NCBI GenBank assembly: GCA_031310005.1
Contig: CM062381.1
Coordinates: 3,038,001-3,102,000 of the forward strand
From: Dactylellina haptotyla
Taxonomy: Eukaryota > Ascomycota > Orbiliomycetes > Orbiliales > Orbiliaceae
DNA length: 64,000 nt
Direction of reading: 5' to 3'
Each line of letters opens with the position of its first letter. Position 1 is the first letter of the stretch. Below the pieces are notes generated by a model, which made no database searches, was not told where the DNA came from, and saw only the letters and a list, made by a program, of their open reading frames with translations. Positions 60,143 to 64,000 of this stretch are shown here, one piece after another. The translations under genes were made by a program, and so were the position numbers.

Positions 60143-63100
60143 TGTCCAAAGAATCACAATTGAAATGGGGTCCATTGCATTGGAGGGCCGCTGTGAAGCT
60201 TCTCCATCGTATTTTTGGAGCACAAAGGGCCAAGCCCAGCGGAATTTTGGATCTGGTTTCCAAAATCGCTGTTCGAATCCACCTGGTGGAGCCTTCGATT
60301 GCATAGGACAGGGTCGCTGGAAATGGATAGTGATATGCGCTGCTTTCTGTCTCCCTGCTCTCTGGCTTCGAGATAACGGTCTGTCCCATGCTTTGGGGGG
60401 TAACGGGATGACAAGTGCTGAACCACCACCACCCCTGGGGAGCTCTAAGAAGAAGAAAAGAACACAAGTGACAGGGCACGACTGGGGTGGCCGAAGGGAG
60501 GGAGTGTGAAAGCACCTACAGGAGATCTGCAAATTTCGCTGCTAGGTTGGTCAAGCCGATAGTACCTGGTGACTAAAGGAAAGAAAAACTCGAGCCCCGG
60601 CAGACTAGCCAGACGGGGATTGTTGTCCACGCAAAAAAAAGACCAAAAAAGACCTCTCTGGGTTGGCGAGATTGCTGGGATGCCACAGCTCACGAGCTGC
60701 AGTCTACTTGCAGTAGTGGGAAGTGCGAGAGAGACTAGAGGCAAAAACACGAGACGGAGTGGAGTTGGCTAGTGTCGATAGGAGAAGGGCGAGGCGCACG
60801 GTCAAACGAGTTCTTCTGCAAAGCAATGTCGGGTTGAGCTGAAGCGGTGCCGAAAACCAGAACTCTCTATGTCCAAGGCAAACGCTGATATGGGAGAATA
60901 CGGGATTGCGTGGTCGAATGGCCTGCAAATAATTACTGAGCGAGGACAGGACTCCGAACGTTACTATCCGAGGATAGACTCCTTCCGAAGGGAACCTAGG
61001 ACTCCGAAGAAAACGAGATCTTGTGCTTAAGCGCTGCCTTCCCCACAAGTCAACTGGAAGTATACAGACGTCAAAAATTGGGCGCAGCGGAAAGTCGGGA
61101 TCATTCGAGAAGGCAAAATTGATTCATGTCGCTGCAAATATATATCTCATTTGCATCCTCCGCTATGCAACTAATCAAGCCGACGTCAATTCGGACGGAA
61201 TCAAGGAGGGCCCAATCTGCAATTGAAGGTTGCATTCCGTTCCCCACAAAACCTCTGATGTTTTTTCTACATTCTCTTCAAAGATCACGATGTCCTTTTT
61301 GGCAGTTCTAGAAACGTGAATTCCATGCGTATTACTGCATTTATCTGCCTCCGTCCCTTACCACGGTTTCCTTTTAGGTAAATTACTCGAAACAAGAGAA
61401 TTTTTCATCACGGCCGAGGAAAAATTTTCTTTGCAAACAAATGTGGGATTTTGTCTCGAATCTTTTCCAGTCTCAGTTTCGAATGAGCCTGCGAGGCACC
61501 AAAGCACAACAGATATGAAAATCCCAGCAACCGTACCGGATGCAGCCACAAGGATGGGTTGCCCTCACTGCATACGCTTGCTTTCGAGCTTCCGCTTCCC
61601 TGCTCCCCAAGGATTTATGTCTAAGATCACTGAACATTCGAGGGCACGGTACACATGGAGATAGTGGCTGGTGTGCTTCTCGCCGTAAAATATCCCCTTC
61701 GAGCAACTCCCTACGGCGCAAGCGTTGGTTTATATATAGCATCCGTTTTCGAACAACAAAAAATAATACTTTGCACTATGGCACTACAAAGGCGACGTCC
61801 GTTTGGACCGACCCGATGAAAGCCGCTTTCAGTACCAAGGTTTGGGGGTCACTTATGAAGCGAAGGCTCTGACATCAAACAAGCAGAACAGTTTATAGAT
61901 AGGCTTAACAAATGCAATCCATAACCCAAATGACGATAGCCTGGGGTTAAGTCTTTGATTTTCTTGTGGGTGTGCGCGATGCTGGAAATGTGCCAAAATA
62001 ACAACCCAATTGCAATCCGAGATCTCACCGACTCCACATTTGATGGCGTCGATGCATATGCAGCATGCAGCCGCCGTTTATTCCTCTCGGTGATTGGCGC
62101 CTTCGATACGTCTTCATGATGGGGTTATGTGCTTTATCCTCTAGTTCTTCCCATCCGGGCTCCCGAGACGATCGACGACGCCGATGCAGCAATACCCCAA
62201 GCTGAAGGAATGTTCCAAGGTCAAGTGCTAATTGAGTTTGATATAAGTAAGTAGATCAGCAAACGTAAAAGACTACGGTTTCAGATAGGCCTAAGGGAAT
62301 AAGGCGATTTCTTCTATAGCAAGCCCCACGCATTCCAACCAGCCCAAACGCTCCACTGCAACATGCATCCGAGATATGAACTTCCATCGTTTGCAGGAGG
62401 TGGAATTCAACACCAATATTACTCCCCCCAAATACCTCCTCAATAGAAACAACAACAGCCGAAGCTCGAGCTCCGTGGGGGCGCCACCATCCATCCAGAT
62501 TTTTTCGCGAGAATGAGCACACACACAACTAAATAAAGTGCCCTTTCCGACAATCCTTCTCCAGACGAAACGGCAGGCCAAGTCTTCAACCCTCGAACGG
62601 TGGCTGACATGGGAGAAATGCTTTTTGGAAACAGCATGCATGCGCCGTGCAGGCATGCCGCAGCTGTCGTTTATCATTCGCACATTTTTGATATCTATGT
62701 TACGTTTCTTACGAACTTTTTTACTCACACCCACAGGCAGACATACGAGATGCGGTCCTGACAATAAAGTTTCTCGGTTCAGAGGATCCATTTTACATGT
62801 TGCATAAAACGGCTGCCAAAAGGCTAAATGTTTGCGTGTCCTTCACTAATATATTGTGTGCCCCAGACGTGAAATTACCTAGTCGTACATACTTTTTTTT
62901 TCTTCTTGTTAGACCAGGATGATAAATCACCATTATCAAAAGTATCGATATGTTTGGCGTTCACCACCAAGAACGGCTTATTGATTAAAAAAGTGCGATC
63001 GATCGTCTAGTTTTAGTCCTTTTTATCCAAGCGACTATCTTAGGCTTCAGAACACCTGCCGTGTCTGCACCAGGCGCTTCCAGTAGCCGAGATCTTTCCC

Positions 63101-64000
63101 GCCTGGTCATAGCTGTGAGCTCCCAATCTCATCCTAAATACAAATACGGAAAACCGGCAGTGCAATTTCTATCCACTATCTACAAAGATATCGGAGGAAC
63201 CGACAGCCACTTATCATCACTATCATAGAAGCAGTAATTATTGAATCACTAAACCAACACTATAGGAGAAATACGAGGCCGACTTAAGATGAATCTTTCC
63301 GTCGTATCCAGCTAGCACAATATAACACTATGATATCGCGAAATTTGTCAAACACTTCGATATTGATACGAAGACAAATGTATTTGTTACGCACGTTAAT
63401 TTTACACCTGTCAAGCAAGCAAGCATGTATCAAACAATACGAAATGCATAGACGGAATTAGGGAACTCCATCCCTTAAGTGGCAGGCCTCTTTATTGAAT
63501 AAACCTACGTTGTTGAACCACCTGTCAATTATTAAGCACAGACTTATTACCATCGGTAGTATTAACATGGTGTATATTTGCCAATCATCACCTCATAAGT
63601 CGACGATACATGCAGAATGGTTGTACATAGTTACCTGCAGGTTGGCTTTAGCGAGATTTCATGGTGCTGGGTTAATGAGAGCTAGAGGTTGCCCAACTCC
63701 TTGCAACAAGGCAAGTGTTTCGTTAGTGCCGTCAACTGCTGTCATGTATGCGTAACTGCTGTGCATAGTGCGTAGTGATTTTACCAACTAGCGGCTTACA
63801 AACGGGGTTTTTCCTAGCAAACTCCACTACACTGAGGAAAATGCCTTGTCGACTACCTATGCGGGACGGGATATATTTAAGGCAGTTGGAAGGTTTTCAT
63901 GGTGTTGACTTAATTTCTTCTCCTTGAGTGCTCGAGCTCCTAGTTGAACTTTTTTTTTTGCACTGTTTGTTCACCCACACACAACCTCGCATCATATTTC

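Larger units (their letters stand above)
58858..64000. other. 5.1 kb region upstream of REG1 without a confident gene
   Basis: Holds the REG1 promoter and then unexplained sequence to the window edge. Frames of up to 166 codons (60045-60509 +, 62291-62791 -) overlap frames on the other strand, include simple-sequence peptides and match nothing known. A GT-rich run (59102-59142) and a (CT)12 microsatellite (60119-60142) are present. Confidence 0.45.

Noticed and set aside
60268-60290. A GTTCGAATCC stretch resembling a tRNA T-loop
   Set aside because: No matching acceptor, D or anticodon arms could be drawn around it.
60045-60509. A 154-codon plus-strand frame
   Set aside because: Runs through the (CT)12 microsatellite, giving an LSLSLS peptide, and has equally long frames on the other strand.
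62291-62791. A 166-codon minus-strand frame with an ATG start
   Set aside because: Composition is irregular, three other frames overlap it, and no motif is visible. Kept as unexplained rather than called.

Overview
The window is chromosomal DNA of a filamentous ascomycete (Pezizomycotina). It is eukaryotic and intron-dense: nearly every housekeeping gene has introns of about 53-260 bp with GT...AG ends and fungal branch points such as CTAAC or CTGAC. It carries families typical of filamentous ascomycetes (a Clr5-domain protein, a GRF zinc-finger protein, a membrane-anchored GH105, a fungal ELMO protein). Large intron numbers (12 coding exons in SDH1, 11 in alpha-tubulin, 8 in ATP1 and CCT4) and many micro-exons suggest an intron-rich lineage. 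I cannot name the species. All splice models were built by hand; each keeps the reading frame across every junction and rebuilds conserved family motifs, but no transcript data were available.

Layout. 1-5.3 kb: the 3' end of an unknown gene (+), CGR1 (-), a 674-residue Clr5-domain protein (-), and a small unknown two-exon gene (+). 5.9-11.8 kb: a membrane-anchored GH105 glycosidase (-), a secreted protein of unknown family (-) and an unknown 180-residue protein (-). 12.9-16.6 kb: the mitochondrial ornithine carrier ORT1 (+) and a GRF zinc-finger protein (-). 18.4-20.9 kb: cytidine deaminase CDD1 (+), convergent with MPO1 (-). 22.9-30.1 kb: RPB7 (+), ATP1 (+), NAD(P)H-hydrate dehydratase (+) and a small basic protein (-). 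31.0-37.0 kb: CCT4 (-) divergent from alpha-tubulin (+). 37.4-46.8 kb: five genes in a row on the minus strand: TMA22, SDH1, RPT1, and an ELMO/CED-12-like protein, followed upstream by a stand-alone copia-type Gag ORF at 47.2-47.85 kb. 48.9-50.0 kb: a short-chain dehydrogenase (-). 50-64 kb: gene-poor, with only the REG1-like protein phosphatase 1 regulator (57.1-58.9 kb, -) well supported.

How the genes work together. Most are independent housekeeping functions: ribosome biogenesis and translation (CGR1, TMA22), transcription (RPB7), proteasome (RPT1), mitochondrial energy and transport (ATP1, SDH1, ORT1), and metabolite salvage and repair (CDD1, hydrate dehydratase). The one suggestive neighbour pair is CCT4 and alpha-tubulin. 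CCT is the chaperonin that folds tubulin, and the two genes diverge from one 1.7 kb intergenic region. No biosynthetic cluster, CRISPR array, tRNA or rRNA gene, or clearly new multi-gene system was found. The most unusual items are the GRF finger spread over five exons, the Gag-only ORF with LTR-like segments upstream, the secreted orphan protein, and the long gene-poor blocks.
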